A stretch of 64,000 nt of DNA, taken from NCBI RefSeq assembly GCF_019049675.1, contig NZ_JAFMOW010000053.1:49285-113284 (forward strand), written 5' to 3'. This document shows positions 1 to 9,028 of this stretch, in pieces (position 1 is the stretch's first letter; each line of letters begins with the position of its first letter). A program made the position numbers and the translations under genes. This stretch comes from Rahnella bonaserana. GTDB taxonomy: Bacteria > Pseudomonadota > Gammaproteobacteria > Enterobacterales > Enterobacteriaceae. Under the pieces are notes generated by a model, which saw only the letters and a list, made by a program, of their open reading frames with translations, did not search any database and had not been told where the DNA came from.

Positions 1-54
1 ATAACGAACCCATTAGAACACCTCTGGTCAGGTGAATAATAAGTTGGGGATGAA

Positions 55-612
55 ATGACACAACACCTGCAAAAACCGAAAATCACTAAGGTGGAAACCG
101 TTGCACGTTCGCGTTTATTCACCATCGAATCCGTTGATCTGACTTTCAGCAATGGCGCAGAGCGTGTTTACGAACGTATGCGGCCATCAGAGCGCGAAGC
201 GGTGATGATTATTCCTGTCATTAATGATGAGCTGGTGTTAATCCACGAATATGCCGTTGGCATTGAAAGCTATGAACTGGGTTTTCCTAAAGGGCTGATT
301 GATCCCGGTGAGAGTATTCTGGAAGCGGCTAACCGCGAATTAATGGAAGAAGTCGGCTTTGGTGCCCGACATTTTGATGTGCTGGCCAAACTGACCATGG
401 CACCTTCATATTTTTCCAGCCGCATGAATATCGTCATTGCCAAAGACCTTTACCTGAAAAGTCTGGAAGGCGATGAGCCGGAACCGTTGCCGCAAACCCG
501 CTGGCCGGTTTCACGGATGATGGAGTTGCTGCAACACCCTGATTTTTGCGAAGCCCGTAACGTCAGCGCTCTGTTCCTTGCGCATGATTTTCTGACGCGC
601 AACGCCCGCTGA
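55..612 (+). CDS. nudE: ADP compounds hydrolase NudE
   Basis: Nudix hydrolase of 185 aa that, in the NudE family, cleaves ADP-ribose, NADH and similar ADP compounds to AMP plus a second phosphate product in the cytosol. The complete Nudix box (G-x5-E-x7-REL-x-EE-x-G) is at residues 80-102, from G80 to F102, with the REL-MEEVG core that binds the divalent cation. The start is an ATG preceded by a TTGGGGA ribosome site. The gene converges on mrcA across a shared hairpin terminator, as expected from the E. coli neighbourhood. Length and motif fit the family with nothing unusual. Confidence 0.95.
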   Translation: MTQHLQKPKITKVETVARSRLFTIESVDLTFSNGAERVYERMRPSEREAVMIIPVINDELVLIHEYAVGIESYELGFPKGLIDPGESILEAANRELMEEVGFGARHFDVLAKLTMAPSYFSSRMNIVIAKDLYLKSLEGDEPEPLPQTRWPVSRMMELLQHPDFCEARNVSALFLAHDFLTRNAR

Positions 613-633
613 TCCCCTGATCAAACCCCATTA

Positions 634-669
634 AAAAAGCCGGTCATGCTTGATGCAGACCGGCTTTTT
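634..669. terminator. Bidirectional rho-independent terminator between nudE and mrcA
   Basis: A perfect 12-bp inverted repeat, AAAAAGCCGGTC (634-645) and GACCGGCTTTTT (658-669), has a 12-nt loop. It has A's on one side and T's on the other, so it can stop transcription from both converging genes. Confidence 0.9.
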
Positions 670-686
670 GCTTTACAGCTTACGCA

Positions 687-3242
687 TCAGAACAGTTCGT
701 GTTCCTGACCGTTATCCATGATGGTTGTCCCAACTTCATGCACGGCATGTTCTGTCGGCTGAGTTCCGTCGATGAAGTATTCCGGACGACTGTTACCGCC
801 GCCGTCAGACAACTTACCGGTACTCTTATCGATAGTGACCGTCACAATGCCCGGTGGCGGCGTTTGTGGCTGTTCAGGCACGCCTTCCAGCACGGCTTTC
901 ATGTAATCATCCCAGGCCGGCTGAGCACTTTTCGCACCGCCTTCAGCACCGGAAATCTGATCAGGGATCACGCCTGAAGCCGTTGAACGACCCAGATCGC
1001 GGCGGTGATCGTCAAAACCAATCCAGACCGAGGTCACAACATTCGGGCCATAACCTGAGAACCACGCATCTTTCGAGCTGTTGGTTGTACCGGTTTTACC
1101 GCCAATGTCGTGGCGCTTGAGGTCACGACCTGCACGCCAGCCGGTGCCCATCCAGCCTGGTTCACCGAAGATGTTGGAGTTCAGTGCATCGCTTATCAGG
1201 AATGAAAGCGGTGTGCTGATCACGTGTGGCGCGTATTGCTGCGCGGCGTCAACCTGCGGTGAGTTAGGCGGCACCTGCTCCAGTTGCGGAGTTGGTACGC
1301 CGGTATTGTTGCCGGTGGTCGATGTCGCCACGTTTTCTACGTTGTCATCGGACAGCACTGCCGATTTTTGCGTATCGCCATAAATCACCGGGATAGTGCA
1401 GGTGCGGCAGGCAATTTTAGGTTTCGCTTCAAACTGAACCTGGCCGGACTCATCCACGATTTTAGTGATGAAATACGGGTCAACCAGATAACCGCCGTTC
1501 GTCAGGGTGGCGTAACCGCGCACAACTTGTAACGGGGTGAAAGAAGCCGAGCCCAGCGCCAGAGATTCGGAATGTACAATGTTAGAGGCCGGGAAGCCGA
1601 AACGTTGCAGATATTCTGCTGCGTAATCGACACCCATCGCACGCATTGCACGCACCATCACCACGTTTTTAGACTCACCCAGACCACGGCGTAAGCGGAT
1701 CGGACCGTAATAGGTTGGCGGGGAGTTCTTCGGACGCCAGTCTGTACCGGCACCGGCATCCCAGCGGGTAATCGGCATGTCATTCAGAATGGTCGCCAGC
1801 GTCAGGCCTTTGTCCATTGCTGCGGTATACAGGAACGGTTTGATATTAGAACCGAGCTGACGCACCGCCTGATTGGCACGGTTAAATTTGCTCTGATTAA
1901 AGTCAAAGCCGCCGACCAGCGCTTCTATCGCACCGTCGTTTGGATTGAGCGAAACGATAGCCGAGTTGACGTCCGGAACCTGCGCCAGCCACCAGACATC
2001 GCCGACTTTACGTACCCAAATCTGCTGACCAGGGCGTACCACGTCAGAGACTTTTTTCGGGGTTGGCCCCTGAGCATTATCGTTGCGATAAGGACGTGCC
2101 CAGCGCATACCGCTGAAAGGCAGGCTGATTACCGCACGGTTAGACATGGTCGCCGTCGCCTGCGCGTCATCCGTTGCGGTGATTACCGCAGGGAACAGCG
2201 GGCCATAAACCGGCAGCGTTTTCAGTGACTGAACAATTTTGTCCTGATCCCACGCCGGTTCGCCGACTTTCCACAGTTCGTTAGACGGACCGCGGTAGCC
2301 GTGACGCATGTCGTAGTTGAGAACGTTGGTACGCAAGGCTTCCTGCGCGGCCAGCTGCGTTTTCCTGGTAATCGTGGTGTAAACCATATAGCCATCGTTA
2401 TATGCGTTATCGCCATAACGTTTCACCATTTCCTGACGCACCATTTCAGTCAGGTACGGCGCAGAGAACTCAATGTGCGGGGCATGATAATTCGCCACCA
2501 GCGGCTCAGCGCGAGCCTGGTCGTACTGCGCCTGCGTGATGTATTTCTCATCCAGCATACGGGCCAGCACGGTATTGCGGCGCGCTAACGAACGGTCATG
2601 GGAATACAACGGGTTAAAGGTTGATGGTGCTTTAGGCAGACCGGCAATCACCGCCATTTCACTCAATGTCAGCTGGCTGACATCTTTACCAAAATAAACC
2701 TGTGCAGCGGCACCCACGCCATAGGCACGGTAACCGAGATAAATCTTGTTGAGATACAGCTCGAGGATTTCATCTTTGGACATCATCTGCTCAATGCGGA
2801 TGGCCAAAAACGCTTCCTTAATTTTACGGGTCAGCGTGCGTTCAGGACTTAAGAAGAAGTTACGTGCCAGCTGTTGAGTAATGGTACTCGCACCTTGTGA
2901 GGCATGGCCGGACACCAGCGCAACGGAAGCCGCACGGAAAATACCGATAGGATCCACGCCGTGGTGCTCATAGAAACGACTGTCTTCGGTCGCGATAAAC
3001 GCATGCACCATTTCCGGTGGGATCTGGTCGAGTTTCAGCGGGATACGACGTTTTTCGCCGTATTGGGCGATTAAATCGCCATCAGCACTGAAAACCTGCA
3101 TGGGTGTTTGCAGGCGCACGTCTTTGAGCGTGGCGACATCGGGTAACTGAGGCTCGATATATTTATACAATCCGAAGATCGAGGCGGCTCCCAGCAAAAT
3201 GCAACACACTGCAAGAATCAATAAATACTTTACGAACTTCAC
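687..3242 (-). CDS. mrcA: Penicillin-binding protein 1A (class A bifunctional PBP)
   Basis: Inner-membrane peptidoglycan synthase with glycosyltransferase and DD-transpeptidase activity. The reading frame is open further upstream, but I chose the GTG at 3242 because the product (851 aa, starting M-K-F-V-K) then matches the E. coli PBP1A N-terminus and a GGGAA ribosome site lies at good spacing. A membrane anchor spans roughly residues 5-25. The glycosyltransferase motif EDSRFYEHHG includes catalytic E86. An OB-like insert follows. The transpeptidase has S464-x-x-K467, S523-K-N525 and K715-T-G717. All catalytic motifs are intact. It is divergent from hofM, with about 120 bp of shared promoter region. 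Confidence 0.95.
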   Translation of the reverse strand: MKFVKYLLILAVCCILLGAASIFGLYKYIEPQLPDVATLKDVRLQTPMQVFSADGDLIAQYGEKRRIPLKLDQIPPEMVHAFIATEDSRFYEHHGVDPIGIFRAASVALVSGHASQGASTITQQLARNFFLSPERTLTRKIKEAFLAIRIEQMMSKDEILELYLNKIYLGYRAYGVGAAAQVYFGKDVSQLTLSEMAVIAGLPKAPSTFNPLYSHDRSLARRNTVLARMLDEKYITQAQYDQARAEPLVANYHAPHIEFSAPYLTEMVRQEMVKRYGDNAYNDGYMVYTTITRKTQLAAQEALRTNVLNYDMRHGYRGPSNELWKVGEPAWDQDKIVQSLKTLPVYGPLFPAVITATDDAQATATMSNRAVISLPFSGMRWARPYRNDNAQGPTPKKVSDVVRPGQQIWVRKVGDVWWLAQVPDVNSAIVSLNPNDGAIEALVGGFDFNQSKFNRANQAVRQLGSNIKPFLYTAAMDKGLTLATILNDMPITRWDAGAGTDWRPKNSPPTYYGPIRLRRGLGESKNVVMVRAMRAMGVDYAAEYLQRFGFPASNIVHSESLALGSASFTPLQVVRGYATLTNGGYLVDPYFITKIVDESGQVQFEAKPKIACRTCTIPVIYGDTQKSAVLSDDNVENVATSTTGNNTGVPTPQLEQVPPNSPQVDAAQQYAPHVISTPLSFLISDALNSNIFGEPGWMGTGWRAGRDLKRHDIGGKTGTTNSSKDAWFSGYGPNVVTSVWIGFDDHRRDLGRSTASGVIPDQISGAEGGAKSAQPAWDDYMKAVLEGVPEQPQTPPPGIVTVTIDKSTGKLSDGGGNSRPEYFIDGTQPTEHAVHEVGTTIMDNGQEHELF

Positions 3243-3363
3243 CTGAGATTTCCCATTAAGTGTCAATTGGGCAGTTTATAAACAACCGCGCGGTAGTATA
3301 AAGGCAAGCCAGCAACATGGATACGTTCTTTTATTTACCTGACAATATGGAGATTGGGCGAAA

Positions 3364-4197
3364 ATGAGACTACAAGCATGGCAGGTAGGTCTGGATATTC
3401 AAGCCGGTTTTGCCCGTGCGATCGCCGTTCAGCGGCGGCGGAATGGCTGGCAATTACGTCACTGGTGGCAGCATCCGCTGCCTTCCTTCACATTGCGGGA
3501 GGGGATATTACATGAGACCGCGCCGCTGATCGCCATTTTATCGTGCTGGCGGAAAACCCTCCCGACGATATTTTCTCTGCGAATTACCCTTCCCGCACAA
3601 CGGATTATGCAGCAACGCATGGCGTCGCCTGATCCCCGTTTGCGCGAACCGGCCCGCAGCGCGTTTATCTTTGCACATGCGGCAAAAAAGTTTCCGCTGG
3701 GCATGGAACATCTGGTGATGGATTACCGCGCTGACCCGCACGGCGACAACCAGGTGGTGGTCACGGCGGCCAGGCAACAGGAAATTCAGCAATGGATGGA
3801 ATGTCTGTCTCAGGCACAGCTTTATCCCGATGCCATCGAACTGACCCCCTGCGCACTTCAGGTGGCGGCTTTTGCTGCCGGCCTTCCCGGTGATGCATTG
3901 CTGGTTCATCCGCTTGATGACGGATTCCTTTGGGCCTCGCCACACAGTTTGCCATTTCAGTTTGGTTTGTCTGATGACGCACCTGAAGATGAGTCGCTGT
4001 CAGAGCGCATCCGCCAGCAATATCGCGCGGCGGCGTTATGCCACAGCGAGTGTTTCTTCAGCGGAACGTCTCGACTTCCGGCAATGCAATGCTGGTCGCC
4101 ACTCAGTGCTATTGCGCAATTATCCGCACCGTTGCCCGTAAATCCGGGAGATTTTGCGCCTGCAGTCGGACTGGCACTGCGACAGGACGATCATTGA
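3364..4197 (+). CDS. hofM: HofM, PilM-like DNA utilization protein
   Basis: First gene of the hof cluster. The 277-aa product belongs to the PilM-like family of actin-fold cytoplasmic proteins that bind PilN in type IV pilus systems. In E. coli the hof genes are linked to uptake of DNA as a nutrient. The start (VGLDIQAGFARAIAV) looks like the phosphate-1 region of actin-fold proteins. The ATG is preceded by GGAG at about 10 nt. The stop codon overlaps the hofN start by one base (TGATG), indicating translational coupling. Sequence conservation in HofM is low, so the call rests on position in the cluster as much as on motif. Confidence 0.85.
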   Translation: MRLQAWQVGLDIQAGFARAIAVQRRRNGWQLRHWWQHPLPSFTLREGILHETAPLIAILSCWRKTLPTIFSLRITLPAQRIMQQRMASPDPRLREPARSAFIFAHAAKKFPLGMEHLVMDYRADPHGDNQVVVTAARQQEIQQWMECLSQAQLYPDAIELTPCALQVAAFAAGLPGDALLVHPLDDGFLWASPHSLPFQFGLSDDAPEDESLSERIRQQYRAAALCHSECFFSGTSRLPAMQCWSPLSAIAQLSAPLPVNPGDFAPAVGLALRQDDH

Positions 4198-4760
4198 TGC
4201 TGCAGGTCAATTTACTGCCATGGCGCAAACTTCGTCTGCAGCGCCGGAGTCGTTACTGGCTGAAAATGTTTATTTGTTTTCCGGCGATCGTCGCGATTGC
4301 TTTCCTGACACTGACCGCCTTTCTCGCTCAGGAACGGGCAATGCTGCAACTGCATTTCTCTGCGCTGAATGCTTCTGTCCAGGTGTTATCGCGTCAGCTG
4401 CTGGATACGAATACGGCAGCGGAGCAGGTAAAAACGCTGAAGGCGCAGCGTCAGACTGCCCTTCAGCAACTGAAACGAAGTCAGGATTATCTTCAGTTAC
4501 TGGAATTAGTGGCTGCGCAGATCCCGCAAGACGTGCGGCTGACTGAAATGACGGAGCATCAGCAAGTTCTGACCCTGAAGGGAGAAGGGCACTTTTATCA
4601 CGATATTTTGTCTTTCCGGGACGTGCTGGCGGTCAGCGGCTTATTTGGCAACGTCAGCCTTTCTGATGTTCAGCAGCAACCTGACAGGATGCTGAGCTTC
4701 CTGATAAAAGCACAATTTCTGTCTGCCAGTCCCGCGCCTGAACAGGGGAAAGTACCATGA
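4197..4760 (+). CDS. hofN: HofN, PilN-like membrane protein
   Basis: PilN-like inner-membrane protein of 187 aa. The start at 4197 gives the family-typical N-terminus MLQVNLLPWR, resembling the cytoplasmic motif by which PilN proteins contact PilM. A single membrane span lies at about residues 22-44. A probable coiled coil follows (LSRQLLDTNTAAEQVKTLKAQRQTALQQL), then a periplasmic ferredoxin-like domain. The frame stays open upstream inside hofM, but the one-base overlap and the N-terminal motif decide the start. It overlaps the next gene by 4 bases. Confidence 0.85.
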   Translation: MLQVNLLPWRKLRLQRRSRYWLKMFICFPAIVAIAFLTLTAFLAQERAMLQLHFSALNASVQVLSRQLLDTNTAAEQVKTLKAQRQTALQQLKRSQDYLQLLELVAAQIPQDVRLTEMTEHQQVLTLKGEGHFYHDILSFRDVLAVSGLFGNVSLSDVQQQPDRMLSFLIKAQFLSASPAPEQGKVP

Positions 4761-5602
4761 TGAGGCTTTTGTCAGAACGCCTCGAGCCGCTGATGGAAAA
4801 GCCAGCCTGGCAAAGAGGGCTGACTCTGATCGCGGGCGTGCTGGTTCTGATGCTGTTGCTTTATCTTTGTGGGCTCCGCGGATTAAGGCAGCAACAGGAT
4901 GCACTGACACGGGAAATTGCGGTCGCACAGCACACCGTTTTTCAGTCTCAGAGGGCTTTGTTGCGTTTACCTCCGCTGAGTACCCTGAAGCAGAAAATGC
5001 AAAACAACGCGGTTCTTGTGCAAGAGAGTTTGCCGCTGGCGCAACAATTTGCTCAGCCGCTGAAAGACGCCGGAGCAGAGTTACTTCGCTGGTCGCCAGT
5101 CCTGCAGCCGAAAGCAGATGAACAGGGAACGCTGGATTTGCAGCTAACTTTTGCCGGCCTGACACATTTTCTTCATGCCTTGCTGCAACGTCCGGAACAT
5201 CCCGCGTTCAGTGAGCCGGATATCAGGATGACTGTTTCCGGTTTAAAAGCCTCGATTCTGTTGACGCAAACTACCGGTACGGGCGGACTGGCTTATCCCT
5301 CCTCCGTCACTGGGACCGGGCGTGATCCGTTTTCGCCACTGGACTCTTCAGCGTGCCCCGGCGTTTCTGCGATGTCAGATTGGATCCTGAGCGGTATTTC
5401 ACAAGCGGACGGCCGGCAATCGGGCTGGCTGTTATCGCCTGATGGCCGCTGGACAAAAGTCGAGGCCGGTAATCAGGTGGGAACGCCCGCATGGACGGTG
5501 GAAACACTGAACGCCTCCCAGGCAGAGCTCAGTCTCAGTGAGCCACGGTGCGCTTTGCTGCGCCAAACTTTGCGTTTAGGTAAGAACTCTGCGCTTAGGT
5601 AA
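4757..5602 (+). CDS. HofO-HofP fusion (PilO-like plus PilP-like domains)
   Basis: A single uninterrupted 281-aa frame covers what are two genes in E. coli (hofO about 146 aa, hofP about 134 aa, from memory). Residues 1-165 look like HofO/PilO: one membrane span at about 22-41, a coiled region, and a periplasmic domain. From about residue 174 (GRDPFSPLDSSACP) the sequence resembles HofP/PilP: the RDPF motif, paired cysteines, and the pattern W-x-L-S-G-I, a GW/W pair, then a final Cys. The HofP part has lost its own signal peptide but would still be periplasmic because it follows the HofO anchor. It overlaps hofN by 4 nt and is followed closely by hofQ. Confidence 0.75.
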   Translation: MMRLLSERLEPLMEKPAWQRGLTLIAGVLVLMLLLYLCGLRGLRQQQDALTREIAVAQHTVFQSQRALLRLPPLSTLKQKMQNNAVLVQESLPLAQQFAQPLKDAGAELLRWSPVLQPKADEQGTLDLQLTFAGLTHFLHALLQRPEHPAFSEPDIRMTVSGLKASILLTQTTGTGGLAYPSSVTGTGRDPFSPLDSSACPGVSAMSDWILSGISQADGRQSGWLLSPDGRWTKVEAGNQVGTPAWTVETLNASQAELSLSEPRCALLRQTLRLGKNSALR

Positions 5603-5617
5603 GAAAAAGGATTCTCC

Positions 5618-6892
5618 ATGGAAAGGAAAATAATGAAATACATCAATCACAAAGTGGCTTTTATTCTGCTGTGCTTTTGCCTCAGTCCGGTGAAAGCGGC
5701 TCCGGCGCTTATTTCTCTGGATTTTCCGTCATCACCCGTCGGCCTGGTCTTGCAGGCACTGGCAGATTCGCGGCAACTTAATCTGGTCACCGCACCGGGT
5801 GTCGACGGACACATCAGTGTGAAACTCAAAGAGGTGCCGTGGCAGCAGGCGCTCGATATCATTCTGAAAATGGGCCATCTCACCAGCGAGTTGCAGGGCA
5901 ATGTTTTACTGGTGTCTCCGGTTATTGATCCGCTGATTCAGCGACAGCAACAGGAAGATGCCGCTGAACAACTGGCGCTGAACAGCCCGATTATCAGCAT
6001 GACCGTTCCGCTCCGGTACGCGGATGCCAAAGATACTGCGCAAAGTCTGAATACTCAAAAAGGGTCTTTGCTTTCTGTGAAAGGCAATGCTTCGGCCGAT
6101 ACTCGCACCAATACGCTTTTATTACGTGATACCCGGGAGGCGCTGGACGTTGTTGCGCCGTGGGTAAAAGAAATGGATTTCCCGTTACAACAGGTACAAC
6201 TGGCGGCACATATCGTGACGATGAACAGTGAAAGCCTGCGGGAGTTAGGCGTGCAATGGGGGTTGAACGGTGAGGAGCCAATCACGAAAGCCGTGCGTAT
6301 AAACAATTTCAGTATGGGAATGCCGGTAGAGAATCCGATATTTACGGCGGGCTTTAATCTGGCACACATCAGCGGGCGGATTCTGGATCTGGAACTGACC
6401 GCCCTTGAGCAGGAAGATAAGGTGGATATTATAGCCAGTCCGCGCCTGATGACGGCGCATATGCAAACCGCCAGTATCAAGCAGGGGACCGAAATTCCTT
6501 ATCAGGTGTCGAGCGGTGCCAGTGGCAGTACATCCATTGAATTTAAAGAAGCCGTGCTCGGGATGGAAGTGACGCCGAAGATCTTGCGCGACGGGCGCAT
6601 TCAGATGGCGTTAGAGATAAGCCAGAACATGCCGGGAAGAAGTATAAAGCAGTCAGAAGGCGAGGCACTGGCTATCGACAAGCAGGAAATTAAAACTCAG
6701 GTGACGGTGAAGGATGGGGAAACTATTGTGCTTGGCGGGATATTCCAGCGTAAAAATCAAAAAACAGACACCAAAGTGCCGGTGCTGGGCGACATTCCGG
6801 TGGTCGGTTCCTTGTTTAAACACCAGTACACAAGTGAACAGCGGCGTGAGTTGGTGATTTTCATCACTCCGAGCCTAATCCACATGCAGTAA
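5618..6892 (+). CDS. hofQ: HofQ, PilQ/ComE-family outer-membrane secretin
   Basis: Secretin of 424 aa forming the outer-membrane pore of the Hof DNA-uptake system. Two in-frame starts are possible (5618 and 5633). I kept the first because AAAAAGG sits about 7 nt before it. A signal peptide ends near KAAP (about residue 28). A short STN-type N domain (ALISLDFPSSPVGLVLQALADS), a NolW-like N domain and the C-terminal secretin domain follow, with the characteristic VPVLGDIPVVGSLF motif near the C-terminus. It lacks the N-terminal AMIN domain of full PilQ, as is usual for HofQ. It ends the hof cluster. Confidence 0.9.
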   Translation: MERKIMKYINHKVAFILLCFCLSPVKAAPALISLDFPSSPVGLVLQALADSRQLNLVTAPGVDGHISVKLKEVPWQQALDIILKMGHLTSELQGNVLLVSPVIDPLIQRQQQEDAAEQLALNSPIISMTVPLRYADAKDTAQSLNTQKGSLLSVKGNASADTRTNTLLLRDTREALDVVAPWVKEMDFPLQQVQLAAHIVTMNSESLRELGVQWGLNGEEPITKAVRINNFSMGMPVENPIFTAGFNLAHISGRILDLELTALEQEDKVDIIASPRLMTAHMQTASIKQGTEIPYQVSSGASGSTSIEFKEAVLGMEVTPKILRDGRIQMALEISQNMPGRSIKQSEGEALAIDKQEIKTQVTVKDGETIVLGGIFQRKNQKTDTKVPVLGDIPVVGSLFKHQYTSEQRRELVIFITPSLIHMQ

Positions 6893-6937
6893 GCGGGTAT
6901 TCTGACTTAATGTAAATTGCAGAATAACGTTGAGCAC

Positions 6938-7126
6938 ATGCAACTTTTTGTGTCGCAAGAGGCTTCTGCGTTTGACGCTGCCGTCGATTTAGCTTACAAG
7001 GGTTACCGAATTGAGCACCGTGATCTTTTTATTACGACAGACACGCCGATAAAAACGTACGGTTTCCCTCCTGCGGCGTGCAAAGTGATTTATTCGGTTG
7101 CCAAACTACCAAGAGTGTTGAGATAA
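6938..7126 (+). CDS. Small hypothetical protein (uncertain)
   Basis: A 62-aa frame from an ATG at 6938 (open upstream from a TTG at 6917) lies between hofQ and aroK. I do not recognise it. Codon use looks plausible for coding (GAC GCT GCC GTC GAT) and the translation has an ordinary residue mix (AVDLAYKGYRIEHRDLF), but there is no good ribosome site before 6938. It might instead be part of the long aroK leader. There is no signal peptide or membrane span. Confidence 0.3.
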   Translation: MQLFVSQEASAFDAAVDLAYKGYRIEHRDLFITTDTPIKTYGFPPAACKVIYSVAKLPRVLR

Positions 7127-7240
7127 TTTTTTTCTGATCTCGCACTATATCGCTCATGAGGTTTCAGTTTAGGTCCCGCCGCTAATTTGATTGGCGGGGC
7201 GGGTTATCATCAACGAATTGTCTTAGTAATACCGAAAAAC
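7127..7240 (+). other. aroK leader with GC hairpin
   Basis: This stretch is non-coding. It contains an inverted repeat CCCGCC (7175-7180) / GGCGGG (7193-7198) with no following T run, about 40 nt before the aroK start. The aroKB transcript of E. coli also has a long untranslated leader. I see no clear promoter hexamers that I would defend. Confidence 0.4.
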
Positions 7241-7762
7241 ATGGCAGAGAAACGCAATATCTTTCTGGTTGGGCCTATGGGTGCCGGCAAAAGCACTATT
7301 GGTCGACAGTTAGCTCAGCAACTCAATATGGAGTTTTTCGACTCCGATCACGAAATTGAGCGACGTACCGGAGCTGATGTGGGCTGGGTATTTGATTTAG
7401 AAGGCGAAGACGGATTCCGCGACCGCGAAGAAAAAGTGATCAACGAACTGACCGAAAAACAAGGCATTGTTCTGGCGACAGGTGGCGGTTCCGTGAAATC
7501 ACGTGAAACCCGTAACCGTTTGTCAGCGCGTGGCGTTGTCGTCTATCTTGAAACTACCATCGAAAAACAACTGGCGCGTACACAACGCGACAAAAAACGT
7601 CCATTATTACAAGTGAGTGCTCCGCCACGTGAAGTGCTTGAAGCACTGGCGAGAGAGCGCAATCCTTTGTATGAAGAGATTGCCGACGTCACTATTCGTA
7701 CCGATGATCAAAGTGCCAAGGTCGTTGCTAACCAGATTATTAACATGCTGGAAAGTAACTGA
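7241..7762 (+). CDS. aroK: Shikimate kinase I
   Basis: Phosphorylates shikimate with ATP to shikimate 3-phosphate (fifth step of the chorismate pathway). The product is 173 aa when started at the ATG at 7241, giving the [15 protein letters not shown]-terminus identical to the E. coli enzyme as I remember it. The frame is open further upstream but nothing supports using it. The P-loop GPMGAGKST is at residues 11-19, the DSDHEIE substrate region follows, and the GGG motif (TGGGSVKS) is at about residues 80-87. It is followed after 57 bp by aroB, as in E. coli. Confidence 0.97.
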   Translation: MAEKRNIFLVGPMGAGKSTIGRQLAQQLNMEFFDSDHEIERRTGADVGWVFDLEGEDGFRDREEKVINELTEKQGIVLATGGGSVKSRETRNRLSARGVVVYLETTIEKQLARTQRDKKRPLLQVSAPPREVLEALARERNPLYEEIADVTIRTDDQSAKVVANQIINMLESN

Positions 7763-7819
7763 TTATTGGTGTCCATCATTGCCTGAGGGTGTCAGTTAAA
7801 GAAGGTCACAGAGCACGAC

Positions 7820-8902
7820 ATGGAGAGGATTACCGTAACGTTAGGGGAGCGTAGCTACCCCATTACGATTGCTGCCGGATTGTTCCACGATCCGGCTTCT
7901 TTTATGCCGGTAAAGGCAGGCGATCAGGTCATGATAGTGACCAATGAAACCCTCGCCCCTCTCTATCTGGACGCAATCTGTTCAGTGCTGGAGCAGGCAG
8001 GCGTTCGTGTTGATCAGGTGATTTTGCCTGATGGTGAACAATACAAATCCCTGGCTGTTCTAAATGACGTGTTTTCCGCGCTGCTTGAAAAGCCGCACGG
8101 ACGTGATACCACGCTTGTCGCCCTTGGCGGCGGCGTTGTCGGAGATTTAACCGGCTTCGCCGCAGCCAGTTATCAACGCGGTGTGCGCTTTGTTCAGGTG
8201 CCCACCACGCTGCTTTCTCAGGTCGATTCCTCTGTTGGCGGTAAAACAGCGGTAAACCATCCCCTTGGGAAAAACATGATCGGCGCGTTTTATCAGCCTG
8301 CGTCGGTGGTGGTTGATCTCGACTGTCTGAGAACTTTGCCTGCCCGTGAAATGTCATCGGGTCTCGCGGAAGTTATCAAATACGGCATTATTTTAGATGC
8401 CGACTTCTTTACCTGGCTTGAAGACAACATGGACGCTTTGCTGGCGCTGGATATGAACGCGCTTGCTTACTGTATCCGTCGTTGCTGCGAGCTGAAAGCT
8501 GAGGTTGTGGCAGCCGATGAACGTGAAAACGGACTGCGCGCCTTGCTGAATCTGGGCCATACTTACGGCCATGCTATTGAAGCAGAAATGGGTTATGGCA
8601 ACTGGTTGCATGGCGAAGCTGTGGCGGCCGGGATGGTGATGGCTTGTTATACGGCTCACCGTCTGGGGCAATTCAGTCTGGGTGATATTGCCCGGGTGAA
8701 AGCGTTACTGACTCGTGCGGGTTTACCGGTAACCGGTCCCGTAGAGATGGACGCCCCGTCTTATCTGCCGCACATGATGCGTGATAAGAAAGTGCTGGCT
8801 GGTGAGCTGCGTCTGGTTTTGCCAAAAGCCATTGGTCAGTCTGAAGTACGCTCCGGCGTATCACATGAAATGGTGCTGGCTTCGATTGAAGATTGCCGTT
8901 AA
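7820..8902 (+). CDS. aroB: 3-dehydroquinate synthase
   Basis: NAD-dependent, zinc-containing lyase that converts DAHP to 3-dehydroquinate, the second step of the shikimate pathway. The 360-aa length fits the family (E. coli about 362). The glycine-rich NAD-binding segment [15 protein letters not shown] and the [21 protein letters not shown] active-site segment are visible. Metal-ligand candidates are in the [17 protein letters not shown] and [10 protein letters not shown] segments. It sits in an aroK-aroB-damX-dam order like E. coli. No anomaly seen. Confidence 0.97.
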   Translation: MERITVTLGERSYPITIAAGLFHDPASFMPVKAGDQVMIVTNETLAPLYLDAICSVLEQAGVRVDQVILPDGEQYKSLAVLNDVFSALLEKPHGRDTTLVALGGGVVGDLTGFAAASYQRGVRFVQVPTTLLSQVDSSVGGKTAVNHPLGKNMIGAFYQPASVVVDLDCLRTLPAREMSSGLAEVIKYGIILDADFFTWLEDNMDALLALDMNALAYCIRRCCELKAEVVAADERENGLRALLNLGHTYGHAIEAEMGYGNWLHGEAVAAGMVMACYTAHRLGQFSLGDIARVKALLTRAGLPVTGPVEMDAPSYLPHMMRDKKVLAGELRLVLPKAIGQSEVRSGVSHEMVLASIEDCR

Positions 8903-9028
8903 GACTGCGGCCATAATTTTGGCCAGATAACGACCGATTTCACCCATGCCAGCAAAGCTTTATTTTTAGTCAGGATAGTTGCTCCGCGTAAAGCCAGTTA
9001 AGGCTTTTAGCCGGGTTGGAGGTTTTAG

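Noticed and set aside
3243..3266. TTG start giving eight more residues to MrcA
   Set aside because: GTG 3242 reproduces the known N-terminus and has a better ribosome site.
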